Assembly (NCBI RefSeq): GCF_900114915.1
Contig: NZ_FOUS01000008.1
Location: forward strand, 248,001-312,000
Length of the DNA: 64,000 nt
Direction: 5' to 3'
Source of the DNA: Bradyrhizobium sp. Rc3b
GTDB taxonomy: Bacteria > Pseudomonadota > Alphaproteobacteria > Rhizobiales > Xanthobacteraceae
The position numbers were made by a program, and so were the translations under genes. Positions 7,220 through 16,267 of the stretch are shown here, piece after piece (position 1 is the stretch's first letter; each line of letters opens with the position of its first letter). Below the pieces are notes generated by a model. It was not told where the DNA came from and did no database searches. It was given only the letters and a program-made list of their open reading frames with translations.

Positions 7220-8662
7220 CTAGCCCCCGCTCCGATAGACCTGGATGTCGAGATCCCGGATCTTCTTGCGCAGCGTGTTGCGGTTGAGGCCGAGCAGGTC
7301 GGCGGCGCGGATCTGGTTGCCGCGGGTGGCGGCGAGCGCGGCCGTGAGCAGCGGCACCTCGATCTCCTTGAGGATGCGGTGATAGAGGCCGGGCGGCGGC
7401 ACGCCGTTGGGAAAGCCCTGGAAGTGCGAGGACAGATAGGCCTCCACTGCGCCGCCGAGATTGTCGACGCCCTGCTGGACCGCGGCGCCCGGGCTGACCG
7501 AGGGCGGCGCGAGCTCGCCATCGATGACGGAAGCCGTGATCACGTCCTGCGGATAGAGCGCGGCGAGGCGCCGGGCGAGGTTTTCCAGCTCGCGGACGTT
7601 GCCGGGCCAGCGGTGCTGCTTCAGCCGCTCCAGCGCCAGCACGTCGAGCTTCTTGGGTGGCAGGCCGTCCTTCTCGGCCAGCGCGAAGAAGTGACGGATG
7701 AGATCGGGCAAATCCTCGATGCGCTCGCGGAGCGGCGGCAGCCGCAGCGGCACGACGTTGAGGCGGAAGAACAAATCTTCCCGGAACAGGCCCTGCTGGA
7801 TCAGGACGCGCAGATCCTTGTTGGAGGCCGCGACGATACGCACATCGGTCTTGATCGGGGTGCGGCCGCCGACGGTGGTGTATTCGCCCTGCTGCAGCAC
7901 GCGCAGCAATCGCGTCTGCGCCTCCATCGGCATGTCGCCGATTTCGTCGAGAAACAGCGTGCCGCCCTCGGCCTGCTCGAACCGGCCGGAGGCGCGCGTG
8001 TTGGCGCCGGTGAAGGCCCCGCGTTCATGGCCGAACAGTTCGGATTCGATGAGGTCGCGCGGGATCGCCGCCATGTTGACCGCGACGAACGGGCCGTTGC
8101 GGCGCTTGCCGTAATCGTGCAGCGCGCGCGCCACCAGTTCCTTGCCGGTGCCGGACTCGCCCGTGATCATCACGGTGAGATCGGTCTGCATCAGCCGCGC
8201 CAGCACGCGGTAGATTTCCTGCATCGCCGGAGAGCGGCCGACCAGCGGGATCGCCTCCATCTCGGCGTCCTCATCGGGGGTCGAGACCCGCTCCTTCGGC
8301 TCGGCCAGCGCGCGGCCGACGATGGCAATCAGCTCCTTCAGGTCGAACGGCTTCGGCAGATATTCGTACGCCCCGCGCTCGGAGGCGCGGATCGCCGTCA
8401 TGAAGGTGTTCTGCGCGCTCATGACGATGACGGGCAGATTCGGCCGCATCTTCTTGATCCGCGGCAAGAGGTCGAAGGCGTTTTCGTCCGGCATCACCAC
8501 GTCGGTGATGACGAGATCGCCCTCCCCCTGGCTGACCCAGCGCCACAGCGTTGCGGCATTGCCGGTCAGCCGCACTTCGTAGCCGGCGCGGGACAGTGCC
8601 TGATTGAGAACGGTGCGGATGGCGGTATCGTCATCTGCTACGAGAATGCTACCTGCGGGCAT
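7220..8662 (-). CDS. ntrC: NtrC nitrogen-regulation response regulator, sigma-54 activator
   Basis: 480 residues. The receiver domain carries phospho-acceptor Asp54 (DLVITDVVMPDE) and the switch Lys (YLPKPFD). The AAA+ domain has Walker A GESGTGKE, the sigma-54 contact loop GAFTGA and Walker B GGTLFLDEIGD. A Fis-type C-terminal helix-turn-helix ends the protein (NQIRAADLLGLNRNTLRKKIRDL). It activates nitrogen-scavenging genes after phosphorylation by NtrB. Nine bases separate it from ntrB, so dusB-ntrB-ntrC is one transcription unit. In related genomes ntrYX normally follows closely; here about 6.6 kb lies between ntrC and ntrY. Confidence 0.96.
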   Translation of the reverse strand: MPAGSILVADDDTAIRTVLNQALSRAGYEVRLTGNAATLWRWVSQGEGDLVITDVVMPDENAFDLLPRIKKMRPNLPVIVMSAQNTFMTAIRASERGAYEYLPKPFDLKELIAIVGRALAEPKERVSTPDEDAEMEAIPLVGRSPAMQEIYRVLARLMQTDLTVMITGESGTGKELVARALHDYGKRRNGPFVAVNMAAIPRDLIESELFGHERGAFTGANTRASGRFEQAEGGTLFLDEIGDMPMEAQTRLLRVLQQGEYTTVGGRTPIKTDVRIVAASNKDLRVLIQQGLFREDLFFRLNVVPLRLPPLRERIEDLPDLIRHFFALAEKDGLPPKKLDVLALERLKQHRWPGNVRELENLARRLAALYPQDVITASVIDGELAPPSVSPGAAVQQGVDNLGGAVEAYLSSHFQGFPNGVPPPGLYHRILKEIEVPLLTAALAATRGNQIRAADLLGLNRNTLRKKIRDLDIQVYRSGG

Positions 8663-8671
8663 CGTTAATCC

Positions 8672-9841
8672 TCATTTCGCCCCCTGTGACGCAGGCGACG
8701 GCTTCCCGGCAGAGTCGGCGCGACTGCTTTGATCGGCATGTTTCACCGATGTGGAATACATCGGCATCAGCACGCGGAAGGTGGTCTTGCGCGGCTGAGA
8801 TTCGCATTCGATGATGCCCCCGTGATCGCCGACGATCTTGGCGACCAGCGCAAGGCCCAGGCCCGAGCCGGTCTGCTTGGTGGTCACGAAGGGATCGAAC
8901 AGGTTGGGCAGAAGATCGTCCGGCACGCCTGGTCCGTTGTCCTTCACGCAGAATTCGAGCGGCAAGGATACCCGGGATTTTTGACCGGGGACTGACAGGC
9001 GCACGCCGGGGCGGAACGCGGTGGTGAGCTGGATCTCGGCGTCAGGGATGTCGATCAGGGCTTCTGCGGCGTTCTTCACGAGATTGAGGAACACCTGGAT
9101 CAACTGGTCCTGGTTCGCCAGCACCGGCGGCAGCGAGGGATCGTAATCCTCGATGAAGCGGATGTTGCGGGCAAAGCCGGACTGCGCCAGCCGCTTGACG
9201 TGGTCGAGCACCGAATGGATGTTGACGGGGCCGCGCAATACGGGGCGCTCGTCGCCGAACACCTCCATGCGGTCGACCAGCGTCACGATGCGGTCGGCCT
9301 CGTCGCAGATCAGGCGCGTCAGCATGCGGTCCTCGGACGAGGCCTGCTGCTCGAGAAGCTGCGCCGCGCCGCGGATGCCGGAAAGCGGATTCTTGATCTC
9401 GTGCGCCAGCATCGCGGCCAGCGCGATCACCGAGCGCGCCGCGCTGCGATGGGTGAGCTGGCGGTCCATCTTGTCGGCGATGGAGCGCTCCTGCAGCATC
9501 ACCACGATATGGCCGGGCCGCTCGGTCAGCGGCGCGACATGCAGATCGACCTGCCGGTCGCCGCCCATGCGCGGCGTGCCCAGATCGACCTTGTATTCGT
9601 TGACCGGCGAATTCGACGAGCGCACCTGGTCGATCAGCGCCAGCAAGGGGCTGCCGAACGGCACCAGCTCTTTCAGCGACTGCCGCTTCAGGAACTGCGT
9701 CGAGATGTCGAAGAAGGCCTCGGTCGCGATATTGGCGGCGACGATCTTGCCGTCCGGCCCGATCATGAGCACGGGATTGGGTAAGGCATCCAGGATCGCG
9801 TCGCTGTCGGACGGCCGGCGATGTTCAGCGGCGGAGCTCAT
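8672..9841 (-). CDS. ntrB: NtrB nitrogen-regulation histidine kinase
   Basis: 389 residues, cytosolic. An N-terminal PAS domain (AILDALPNPVLMIGPDGKIV) precedes the HisKA dimerisation helix with phospho-acceptor His147 (AAMLAHEIKNPLSGIRG). The ATP-binding domain has an N box (VKNAAEAL), G1 (CVKDNGPGVPDDL) and G2 (TKQTGSGLGLALVAKI). It phosphorylates or dephosphorylates NtrC according to PII and glutamine. The ATG at 9841 overlaps the dusB stop as ATGA and is preferred over the in-frame start at 9856. Confidence 0.96.
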   Translation of the reverse strand: MSSAAEHRRPSDSDAILDALPNPVLMIGPDGKIVAANIATEAFFDISTQFLKRQSLKELVPFGSPLLALIDQVRSSNSPVNEYKVDLGTPRMGGDRQVDLHVAPLTERPGHIVVMLQERSIADKMDRQLTHRSAARSVIALAAMLAHEIKNPLSGIRGAAQLLEQQASSEDRMLTRLICDEADRIVTLVDRMEVFGDERPVLRGPVNIHSVLDHVKRLAQSGFARNIRFIEDYDPSLPPVLANQDQLIQVFLNLVKNAAEALIDIPDAEIQLTTAFRPGVRLSVPGQKSRVSLPLEFCVKDNGPGVPDDLLPNLFDPFVTTKQTGSGLGLALVAKIVGDHGGIIECESQPRKTTFRVLMPMYSTSVKHADQSSRADSAGKPSPASQGAK

Positions 9842-10914
9842 GCAGCAGCGCTCCATCCGAAGTCGTCGAAGGCATCCTGCAGCGACTGGTGGACGAGGCG
9901 CGGATCTTCCGCGGTGAGGATCTTCTGGCGCCAGGATTTCAGCTTTTCGGCCGGCGCGCGGCTTACCTCGGCTGCGACATCGAGCGCCCAGCCCAGATGC
10001 TTGCGGGCATGCCTGAGGCCGATGCGCAGACCGTAGAGCGCGCAGACACCCTCATAGAGCGTGCGGACATAATGCAGCTGCGTTTCCAGCGAGGGCCCAG
10101 CCTCCTCAGCCCCGCCCTGCAGGCGGCGGCCGATCTGACCGGGCAGCCAGGGCTGGCCCTGCGCGCCGCGGCCGATCATCACGGCGTCGGCGCCGGAGGC
10201 TTCGAGCGCCGCGAGCGCTTTCTCGTAGGAAGTGATGTCGCCGTTGACGACGAGCGGAAGGCAGGTGGCCTCGCGCACGGCGCGGATCGCATCCCAATCG
10301 GCCTCGCCCTTGTAGAACTGGCTGCGGGTGCGGCCATGCACCGTGACGAGCTTGACGCCGGCGGCTTCCGCGCGCCGCGCCAGTTCCGGCGCGTTGCGGC
10401 TGCGGTCGTCCCAGCCCAGCCGCATCTTCAGCGTCACCGGCACCTTCACCGCCGCGATGGTCGCATCGATCAGGCTGACGGCATGGTCGAGGTCGCGCAT
10501 CAAGGCCGAGCCGGACTGACCGCCGGTGACGTGGCGGGCCGGACAGCCCATGTTGATGTCGATGATATCGGCGCCCTCGGCTTCCGCGATCCGGGCGCCC
10601 TCCGCCATCCAATGCGTCTCGCAGCCGGCGAGCTGGACCACGTGCGGGCCGATGCCGGTGGCTTCGCAACGCAACCGGGACATCCGGTGGCCGCTCGCGA
10701 GCTCATCGCTGGCGGTCATTTCGGACACGACGAGACCGGCGCCAAGCTCGGCGGCCAACCGGCGGACGGGCGAGTCAGTCACCCCCGACATCGGTGCCAG
10801 GAAGACCGGGGTGGCGACATCAATATCGCCTATTTTCAACGGCTTAGAGCCGGATACTGCCGAACCGGTCACGGGGTTCTCGTTGACTGGGCAGGGCCTC
10901 ATCGCGCCTGCCAT
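9838..10914 (-). CDS. dusB: tRNA-dihydrouridine synthase DusB (NifR3)
   Basis: 358 residues of FMN-dependent Dus fold: LAPMSGVTDSPVRRLAAELG at the N-terminus, the catalytic block MGCPARHVTGGQSGSALM with its Cys, then VTLKMRLGWDD, VTVHGRTRSQFYKGEADW and VMIGRGAQGQPW. It reduces uridines in tRNA D-loops. As nifR3 it is the usual first gene of the ntrBC operon in alphaproteobacteria, overlapping ntrB by ATGA. An NtrC-like dyad lies immediately upstream. Confidence 0.95.
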   Translation of the reverse strand: MAGAMRPCPVNENPVTGSAVSGSKPLKIGDIDVATPVFLAPMSGVTDSPVRRLAAELGAGLVVSEMTASDELASGHRMSRLRCEATGIGPHVVQLAGCETHWMAEGARIAEAEGADIIDINMGCPARHVTGGQSGSALMRDLDHAVSLIDATIAAVKVPVTLKMRLGWDDRSRNAPELARRAEAAGVKLVTVHGRTRSQFYKGEADWDAIRAVREATCLPLVVNGDITSYEKALAALEASGADAVMIGRGAQGQPWLPGQIGRRLQGGAEEAGPSLETQLHYVRTLYEGVCALYGLRIGLRHARKHLGWALDVAAEVSRAPAEKLKSWRQKILTAEDPRLVHQSLQDAFDDFGWSAAA

Positions 10915-10926
10915 GACCTATCTTGC

Positions 10927-10941
10927 GCACAATTCTTGTGC
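10927..10941. promoter_or_regulatory. NtrC-like dyad in front of dusB-ntrBC
   Basis: GCACAATTCTTGTGC is a perfect dyad with the GCAC-N7-GTGC core of NtrC sites, centred 20 bp upstream of the dusB start. This position would suit autorepression by NtrC. The dyad is seen; its use by NtrC is inferred. Confidence 0.45.
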
Positions 10942-11022
10942 AGTCAAGCGTCATGCCTACAGTTTAGACAATTCTGCAAATCTTTCAAGTGCAGTGCAGC
11001 AAATTGCTGTTTCCAACAATCC

Positions 11023-11041
11023 GGGGAAACCCCCTTTTTTT
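11023..11041 (+). terminator. Intrinsic-terminator-like element in the ispDF leader
   Basis: GGGG-AAA-CCCCC followed by seven T (11035-11041) reads as a rho-independent terminator on the plus strand, yet it lies 78 bp upstream of the ispDF ATG with no plus-strand gene before it. It could end a short leader transcript (attenuation) or a small RNA. Nothing else supports either. Confidence 0.4.
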
Positions 11042-11118
11042 GCGGGCCTGCCGTGCTAGAGGCATGCGGCAATCACCCCACTCCCGACTCTCCATCACCA
11101 ACTGAGTATTCGAGTCCT

Positions 11119-12300
11119 ATGGCGAAATCACAACGCACCGCAGTCGTCCTCGTGGCAGCCGGGCGTGGACTGCGTGCGGGCGCCGGTGGGCCGAAGCAAT
11201 ATCGCGAGATCGGCGGCGTGCCCGTAATCTACCGCGCCATGGAAGCCTTCAGCCGCCACGCCGACGTGTTTGCGGTGCAGCCGGTGGTGAACCCTGATGA
11301 CAGCGCCATCTTCACGGCCGCGGTCGCCGGGCTCGAGCACGAGCCGCCGACCAATGGCGGTGCGACCCGGCAGGCCTCGGTGCTTGCCGGCCTCGAGGCG
11401 CTGGTCAAGCACGAGCCCGACATCGTGCTGATCCACGACGCCGCCCGCCCATTCGTCTCGGAAGGATTGATCTCGCGCGCGATCGAGGCGGCGAGCCGCA
11501 CCGGCGCTGCCATCCCCGCCGTTCCCGTCACCGACACCATCAAGCTGACCGGCGATGGCGGCAATGTCGAGGGCACGCCGGACCGTGCGCGGCTGCGAAT
11601 CGCGCAGACGCCGCAATCCTTTCGTTTCGACGTCATCCTCGAAGCGCATCGTCGCGCCGCGAAGGATGGCCGCAGCGATTTCACCGACGATGCCGCGATT
11701 GCCGAATGGGCGGGATTGACGGTTGCAACCTTTGAAGGCGATGTTGCCAATATGAAGCTCACCACTCCCGAGGATTTCGTGCGCGAGGAAGCGCGCCTGG
11801 CGGCCCAGCTCGGCGATATCAGGACCGGCACGGGCTACGACGTGCACGCCTTCGGTGAGGGCGACCATCTCATGCTCTGCGGCGTGCGCGTGCCGCACAC
11901 CAAGGGTTTTCTCGCTCATTCCGACGGCGACGTCGGCCTGCATGCGCTGGTCGATGCCATCCTCGGCGCGCTCGCCGACGGCGACATCGGTTCGCACTTT
12001 CCGCCGAGCGATGCCAAGTGGAAGGGCGCCTCCTCCGACCAGTTCCTGAAATACGCCATCGAGCGCGTCACCCAGCGCGGCGGCCGCGTTGCCAATCTCG
12101 AGGTCACCATGATCTGCGAGCGGCCGAAGATCGGCCCGCTGCGCGACACCATGCGTGCGCGCATCGCCGAGATTTCCGGCGTCGACGTCTCGCGCGTCGC
12201 GGTGAAGGCGACCACCAGCGAGCGGCTCGGCTTCACCGGCCGCGAGGAAGGCATCGCGGCGACCGCGAGCGCCACCATCCGTCTTCCCTGGAGCGTCTAG
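11119..12300 (+). CDS. ispDF: Bifunctional IspD/IspF (MEP isoprenoid pathway)
   Basis: 393 residues. Residues 1 to about 230 are the IspD cytidylyltransferase (VVLVAAGRGLRAGAGGPKQY, then LIHDAARPFVS and ADGRSDFTDDAAIAEWAG-like blocks). The rest is the IspF cyclodiphosphate synthase, starting RTGTGYDVHAF with metal ligands in YDVH, then AHSDGDVGLHALVDAILGAL and a C-terminus with TSERLGFTGREEGIA. It catalyses steps 3 and 5 of the MEP pathway; the fusion is normal in alphaproteobacteria. The start at 11119 is where the IspD strand begins, although the frame is open far upstream. Confidence 0.96.
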   Translation: MAKSQRTAVVLVAAGRGLRAGAGGPKQYREIGGVPVIYRAMEAFSRHADVFAVQPVVNPDDSAIFTAAVAGLEHEPPTNGGATRQASVLAGLEALVKHEPDIVLIHDAARPFVSEGLISRAIEAASRTGAAIPAVPVTDTIKLTGDGGNVEGTPDRARLRIAQTPQSFRFDVILEAHRRAAKDGRSDFTDDAAIAEWAGLTVATFEGDVANMKLTTPEDFVREEARLAAQLGDIRTGTGYDVHAFGEGDHLMLCGVRVPHTKGFLAHSDGDVGLHALVDAILGALADGDIGSHFPPSDAKWKGASSDQFLKYAIERVTQRGGRVANLEVTMICERPKIGPLRDTMRARIAEISGVDVSRVAVKATTSERLGFTGREEGIAATASATIRLPWSV

Positions 12301-12303
12301 GTC

Positions 12304-12912
12304 ATGGGCGGCAGCGACGCACGCGCCCTCTCCCGCTCGCTGCTCGACCTGTGCCGGATGCGCAAGCTGACGATCGCGACGGCTGAATCCTGCACCGGCG
12401 GCCTCGTCGCCGGCGCGCTGACCGACATCCCCGGCTCTTCCGACGTGATCGATCGCGGCTTCGTCACCTATTCCAACGACGCCAAGCGCGCGATGCTCGG
12501 CGTCGAAGCCGGCACGCTCACGAACTTCGGTGCCGTCAGCAAGGAGACCGCGACCGCGATGGCGGTCGGCGCGCTGGAGCGTGCCGGCGTCGATCTCGCC
12601 GTCGCCATCACCGGCATTGCCGGCCCCGGCGGCGCGACGCCCGGCAAGCCGGTCGGTCTCGTGCATTTCGCCGCCGCCGCGCGCGACGGGCGCATCATCC
12701 ACCGCGAGCACCGCTTCGGCGCGATCGGCCGCACCGCGGTGCGCGCCCGCTCGGTGGTCGAGGCGCTGCGCATGCTGATGGATCTGGCCCGCGGCCCGCA
12801 GCCCCAGGCCAAGCCGCGCCGTCCCGCTGCAAGCCGCCTGCGCCCGCGTGTGACGCGCTCGCCGCGCCGGCATGTGGCCAAACGACGGACGCCGCGGTCG
12901 CCGCGGGGCTGA
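12304..12912 (+). CDS. pncC: CinA C-terminal-domain protein, nicotinamide-nucleotide amidohydrolase (PncC-like)
   Basis: 202 residues. The stand-alone CinA-C domain spans about residues 1-160 (LTIATAESCTGGLVAGALTD with the catalytic-Ser region, SNDAKRAMLGV, AITGIAGPGGATPGKPVGLV). It deamidates nicotinamide mononucleotide in pyridine-nucleotide recycling. It starts three bases after the ispDF stop and is co-transcribed. The last 40 or so residues are an Arg/Pro-rich basic tail (RRPAASRLRPRVTRSPRR) not needed for the enzyme fold. It converges on the methyltransferase at 12922 with a nine-base gap. Confidence 0.88.
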   Translation: MGGSDARALSRSLLDLCRMRKLTIATAESCTGGLVAGALTDIPGSSDVIDRGFVTYSNDAKRAMLGVEAGTLTNFGAVSKETATAMAVGALERAGVDLAVAITGIAGPGGATPGKPVGLVHFAAAARDGRIIHREHRFGAIGRTAVRARSVVEALRMLMDLARGPQPQAKPRRPAASRLRPRVTRSPRRHVAKRRTPRSPRG

Positions 12913-12921
12913 GCACCCCGC

Positions 12922-13755
12922 TCACGTCTTCCGGGCAATCACGCGGATCGCGGCCAGATTGGCGCGATGCTGCTCGAACACCCGCCGCATCGCCAGCACC
13001 CGGCGCCGCGCCGCACGATCCAGCAACAGATTCCTGGCGAGCCGCAAGGCGCCGACGAGGCCCTCGTCCTGCACCAGGCGCCGCGGCCGCAACAGATGCA
13101 TCGGCGCGAATTCGACTGCCTCGATCTGAAAGCCGACGCTCTCCAGCAGCCCTCTCCATCCGTCGCCGGACAACGGACGCGCGCCGACATGGATAGCGCC
13201 GGAGAGCGCGCGATCGATCTCCTGCCTTTGGCCGAACGGCATATTGTCCGGCGTCACGGCGAGCTCGTGGATGCCGTAACGTCCGCCGGGGCGAAGCAGC
13301 CGGAACGCTTCCGCCGCGATGCGGCGCTTCTGCTCCTGGGTCTGCATGCTCAGCATCGCCTCGCCGATCACGACCGACGCCGAACCTGCCGGCAAGGTCG
13401 TCCGATCGGCCGTGCCGACGATGACCGAGACGTTCCGCCTCGCCGGCAGCTGCTGCCTCGTCCACGCCGCCGCCTGCGCATCGCGCTCGACGCCGACATA
13501 GGTTCGCGGGCCTCGCGCCAGGATCAGGCGCGCGGTAACGCCGAGCCCAGGCGCAAACTCGACGACATCGTCTTCGGCGCCGATCACCAGCCCGTGCAGC
13601 AGCGCGCGCGTCAGGCCAAGTCCGCCGGGACGCAGCACGCGCTTGCCGAGCCGGGCCAGCAGCCAATGGCCCGGCATCTTCGCCACGTCGAGATCGCCTC
13701 CGGGCAGCTCGACCGGTGGCATCGTGTGGTCTGCAATCATGGGAGTCTCCTTCAA
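12922..13755 (-). CDS. SAM-dependent methyltransferase next to a TonB receptor
   Basis: 277 residues, class I methyltransferase. Motif I is VVEFAPGLGVTARLIL, followed by YVGVERDA (acidic end of strand 2), VGTADRTTLPAGSASVVIGEAML and a motif III block (AFRLLRPGGRYGIHELAV). The C-terminal part has a basic helix (LARNLLLDRAARRRVLAMRR). The fold is UbiE/Coq5-like, but neither substrate nor pathway can be read. It starts one base after the stop of the TonB-dependent receptor and is therefore its operon partner, possibly modifying the imported ligand or its carrier. Confidence 0.8.
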   Translation of the reverse strand: MKETPMIADHTMPPVELPGGDLDVAKMPGHWLLARLGKRVLRPGGLGLTRALLHGLVIGAEDDVVEFAPGLGVTARLILARGPRTYVGVERDAQAAAWTRQQLPARRNVSVIVGTADRTTLPAGSASVVIGEAMLSMQTQEQKRRIAAEAFRLLRPGGRYGIHELAVTPDNMPFGQRQEIDRALSGAIHVGARPLSGDGWRGLLESVGFQIEAVEFAPMHLLRPRRLVQDEGLVGALRLARNLLLDRAARRRVLAMRRVFEQHRANLAAIRVIARKT

Positions 13756-13756
13756 G

Positions 13757-16147
13757 TTAGAACCGCGCCCGGATGCCGCCGTAATAGCCGCGTCCGTCGC
13801 CGGGGATGAACGCGGCCTGGTCCGGCCGCGCCTGATCGACGATCAGGGTCGATGCGGCATAGTTCGCGTCGAACAGATTGGTGACCTCGCCGAACACCGA
13901 GAAGCGCTCGCTGATCCGGTATTCGGTGCGCAGATCGGCGACCACGAACGGATCGGCAAACAGCGTGTTCATGTTGTCGACCGGCATGTGGCCGGGGCTC
14001 CAGCGCACCACGCCTTCGAGCTTCCAGGCGTCGGTCGCCTGATATTGCAGGACCGCGTTGACGAGATGCGGCGGCGCGCCGGCGAGCCGGTTGTTGCCGC
14101 GCAGCGGATCGTTGTCGAAGCGGAAGTCCTGGTAGGTGTAGGCGACGCGGCCGGTCAGCCGCTGCGCGATCCTGACGCCGAGGCCGAGCTCGACGCCGAG
14201 ATGCGTGGTGCGGTCGGCATTGAACGCTGCCATCAACGCGCCGGTGGAGTCGCGCAGGCTGAGCAGCTCGTCGTCGACCCAGGAATAGTAGCTGACCGCG
14301 TCCCACGACAGGATGCCGGCGCGGCCGCGCCAGCCGCCCTCAACGGTAGTGGCGGTCTGGGCCTTCAGATTGGGCGTCGCGAACGCTGCTGCGACGAGCC
14401 CCGGATTGCCCGGCGTCGGCCGCCCCGGGCTGCTGTTCGGCGTCCCGTTGATCGTCGCGAGCAAATCGTCATGTGACGGCGGCTCGAAGCTGCGGCTGAC
14501 CGCGGCAAAGACGGTCTGGCCGGGCACGGGCCGGAAGGTCACGCCGAGGCTGGGGCTCCACGCCGAATAGCTGCGCGCATAGATCGAGCTCTGCGTCGGC
14601 ACTGCGCCGTTCGGCAGCAGCATGGTCGGATTTGCCGGATTGTAGGCAATCGTCGGCCGCGTCGCGCTCCGGTAGACGTCGTCATTGTCGCGCGTGGCGT
14701 AGCCATAGGCGATCGCCGGCGACACGGTGATCCGGTCCCAGATCGGTAGATTGAGGCCGCTATGCAGCGCCAGCGTCGTCGCATCGAGTCGGCTCTCGCC
14801 GAACTTGGCGCCGGTCTGCCCGGCCTGGTTGATGAAATTCTCCCGATCCGCCGATCCCACCGAATATTGCGCGGTCGTTTCCACGAGCGGCAACGCCGCC
14901 GCGCTGTCGGGCTTGTAGGCGTAGCGGAACACGCCGGTCGCATCGTCACCCCGCGTGGCGCGGACGCCTGAGGAGATCGGAAAGCGGAACATGTCGTCGG
15001 TGTGGGTATAGCCGAGCGCCACGTCGAACAGATGCGCATCGAACGTCGCGGTGGTTCGCGATCCCGCCACGAACTGCTCGGCCTCGCGGCGCGGCCTGTC
15101 GCGCACCACGTTGGGCCCCGGATTGATCGAGGTCGACGGCGGGATGAAGGTCGGCCCGGCAAACACCTGCCGCGGATTGGCCTGCATCGCGCTCTTGGTC
15201 AGCGGTCCCGCCACATCGAAGCCGAGATCGGTGTAGCCGATGAAGAAGCGCGTGCTGACATTCTCGGACAGCACGGCGCCGACATTGGCATCGAAACTGC
15301 TGCGCTCGGAGCTGTTGTAGTCGCGAAAGCCGTCACGACGGCTGAAATCGGCCTGCACCAGCGCGTCCACATTGTCTTTCCTGCCGCCGGTCTGCGCGCT
15401 GGCATTGATCTGCCCGAAGCTTCCGCTGCTGATTGCGGCCTGCGTTCCCGGCGAGGACGATCCCGTCGGCGACACGAAGTTCAGCGCGCCGCCGAGCACG
15501 GTGGCGCCGAGGCGGTTGGCCATGTAGCCGCGATAGACCTCGATGGCCTCAGCCTGCTGCGGATTGGCGAAGCCGACGATGTAGGAGCCGTCGGCGCGAT
15601 TGATGGGCAAGCCGTTCTGCAGCACCAGCAGCCCGCGCTCGACCGGATTCTGCTGCAGGCCGGAGCCGCGGATCTGGATGCGCGGCTGGTCGTTGCCGCC
15701 GAAAAAATTCTGCACCACGACACCGGGAACACCGCTGAGGGCACGGGACACGGTCGGATTGCCGGTGGGCGAGAGATCCTCGTGCCGGACCAGCGCGACG
15801 CCGCCTGCGAGCGCTTCGAAGCGCTCCTGCACCGATGCAGCCGGGGCAGCATGCCCCGCAACCTCGTCGCCGGAATTGTCACCGCTGCGAGATTGCGGCT
15901 TGGCGGCGCCGCGCCGCGCCGCGACCCGCTCGCGAGATGCCGCCGGGGGCTTCGCCGCGCTCTTCGGCGCCTCCACCACGACAGGATCGAGCTGGACTGA
16001 CGCGCCTGGCGCCGCCGATTGCGCCAGGCAAGCCTCCCCGGCGAGGGCCGGCAGCAGCAAGCCGGACGCTGTCCAGGACAACAGCACCGCATCCTTCGTT
16101 CTCCATGCGCGCCGCGAGCGCCCTCGCCCCAACGACGGATTCTTCAT
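13757..16147 (-). CDS. TonB-dependent outer-membrane receptor
   Basis: 796 residues. A twin-Arg-like basic N-terminus and hydrophobic signal (LLSWTASGLLLPALAGEACLAQ) precede a TonB-box-like stretch (LDPVVVEAP) and a low-complexity linker. The plug domain follows (VALVRHEDLSPTGNPTVSRAL, then PRIQIRGSGLQQNPVERGLLV), then a beta-barrel ending RGYYGGIRARF with terminal Phe. It imports a scarce ligand across the outer membrane. The ATG at 16147 has GGGAAG just upstream; the frame continues to a TTG at 16159. The inverted repeat at 16268-16288 is a candidate operator. The methyltransferase lies downstream. Ligand unknown. Confidence 0.88.
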   Translation of the reverse strand: MKNPSLGRGRSRRAWRTKDAVLLSWTASGLLLPALAGEACLAQSAAPGASVQLDPVVVEAPKSAAKPPAASRERVAARRGAAKPQSRSGDNSGDEVAGHAAPAASVQERFEALAGGVALVRHEDLSPTGNPTVSRALSGVPGVVVQNFFGGNDQPRIQIRGSGLQQNPVERGLLVLQNGLPINRADGSYIVGFANPQQAEAIEVYRGYMANRLGATVLGGALNFVSPTGSSSPGTQAAISSGSFGQINASAQTGGRKDNVDALVQADFSRRDGFRDYNSSERSSFDANVGAVLSENVSTRFFIGYTDLGFDVAGPLTKSAMQANPRQVFAGPTFIPPSTSINPGPNVVRDRPRREAEQFVAGSRTTATFDAHLFDVALGYTHTDDMFRFPISSGVRATRGDDATGVFRYAYKPDSAAALPLVETTAQYSVGSADRENFINQAGQTGAKFGESRLDATTLALHSGLNLPIWDRITVSPAIAYGYATRDNDDVYRSATRPTIAYNPANPTMLLPNGAVPTQSSIYARSYSAWSPSLGVTFRPVPGQTVFAAVSRSFEPPSHDDLLATINGTPNSSPGRPTPGNPGLVAAAFATPNLKAQTATTVEGGWRGRAGILSWDAVSYYSWVDDELLSLRDSTGALMAAFNADRTTHLGVELGLGVRIAQRLTGRVAYTYQDFRFDNDPLRGNNRLAGAPPHLVNAVLQYQATDAWKLEGVVRWSPGHMPVDNMNTLFADPFVVADLRTEYRISERFSVFGEVTNLFDANYAASTLIVDQARPDQAAFIPGDGRGYYGGIRARF

Positions 16148-16267
16148 CTTGCTTCCCAAGTCCAGCCCCCACTCTCCACGCGGCGATGTGGTACGCCGTC
16201 GCGATCACGCGCGAACCTCGCCGCGCGCGGTCGGGATCTGGTTGCGCTGGAGCAAACAGCGCTCAGC

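Noticed and set aside
9889..11118. Long in-frame extension upstream of ispDF
   Set aside because: It is antisense to dusB and then intergenic; IspD homology begins exactly at the ATG at 11119.
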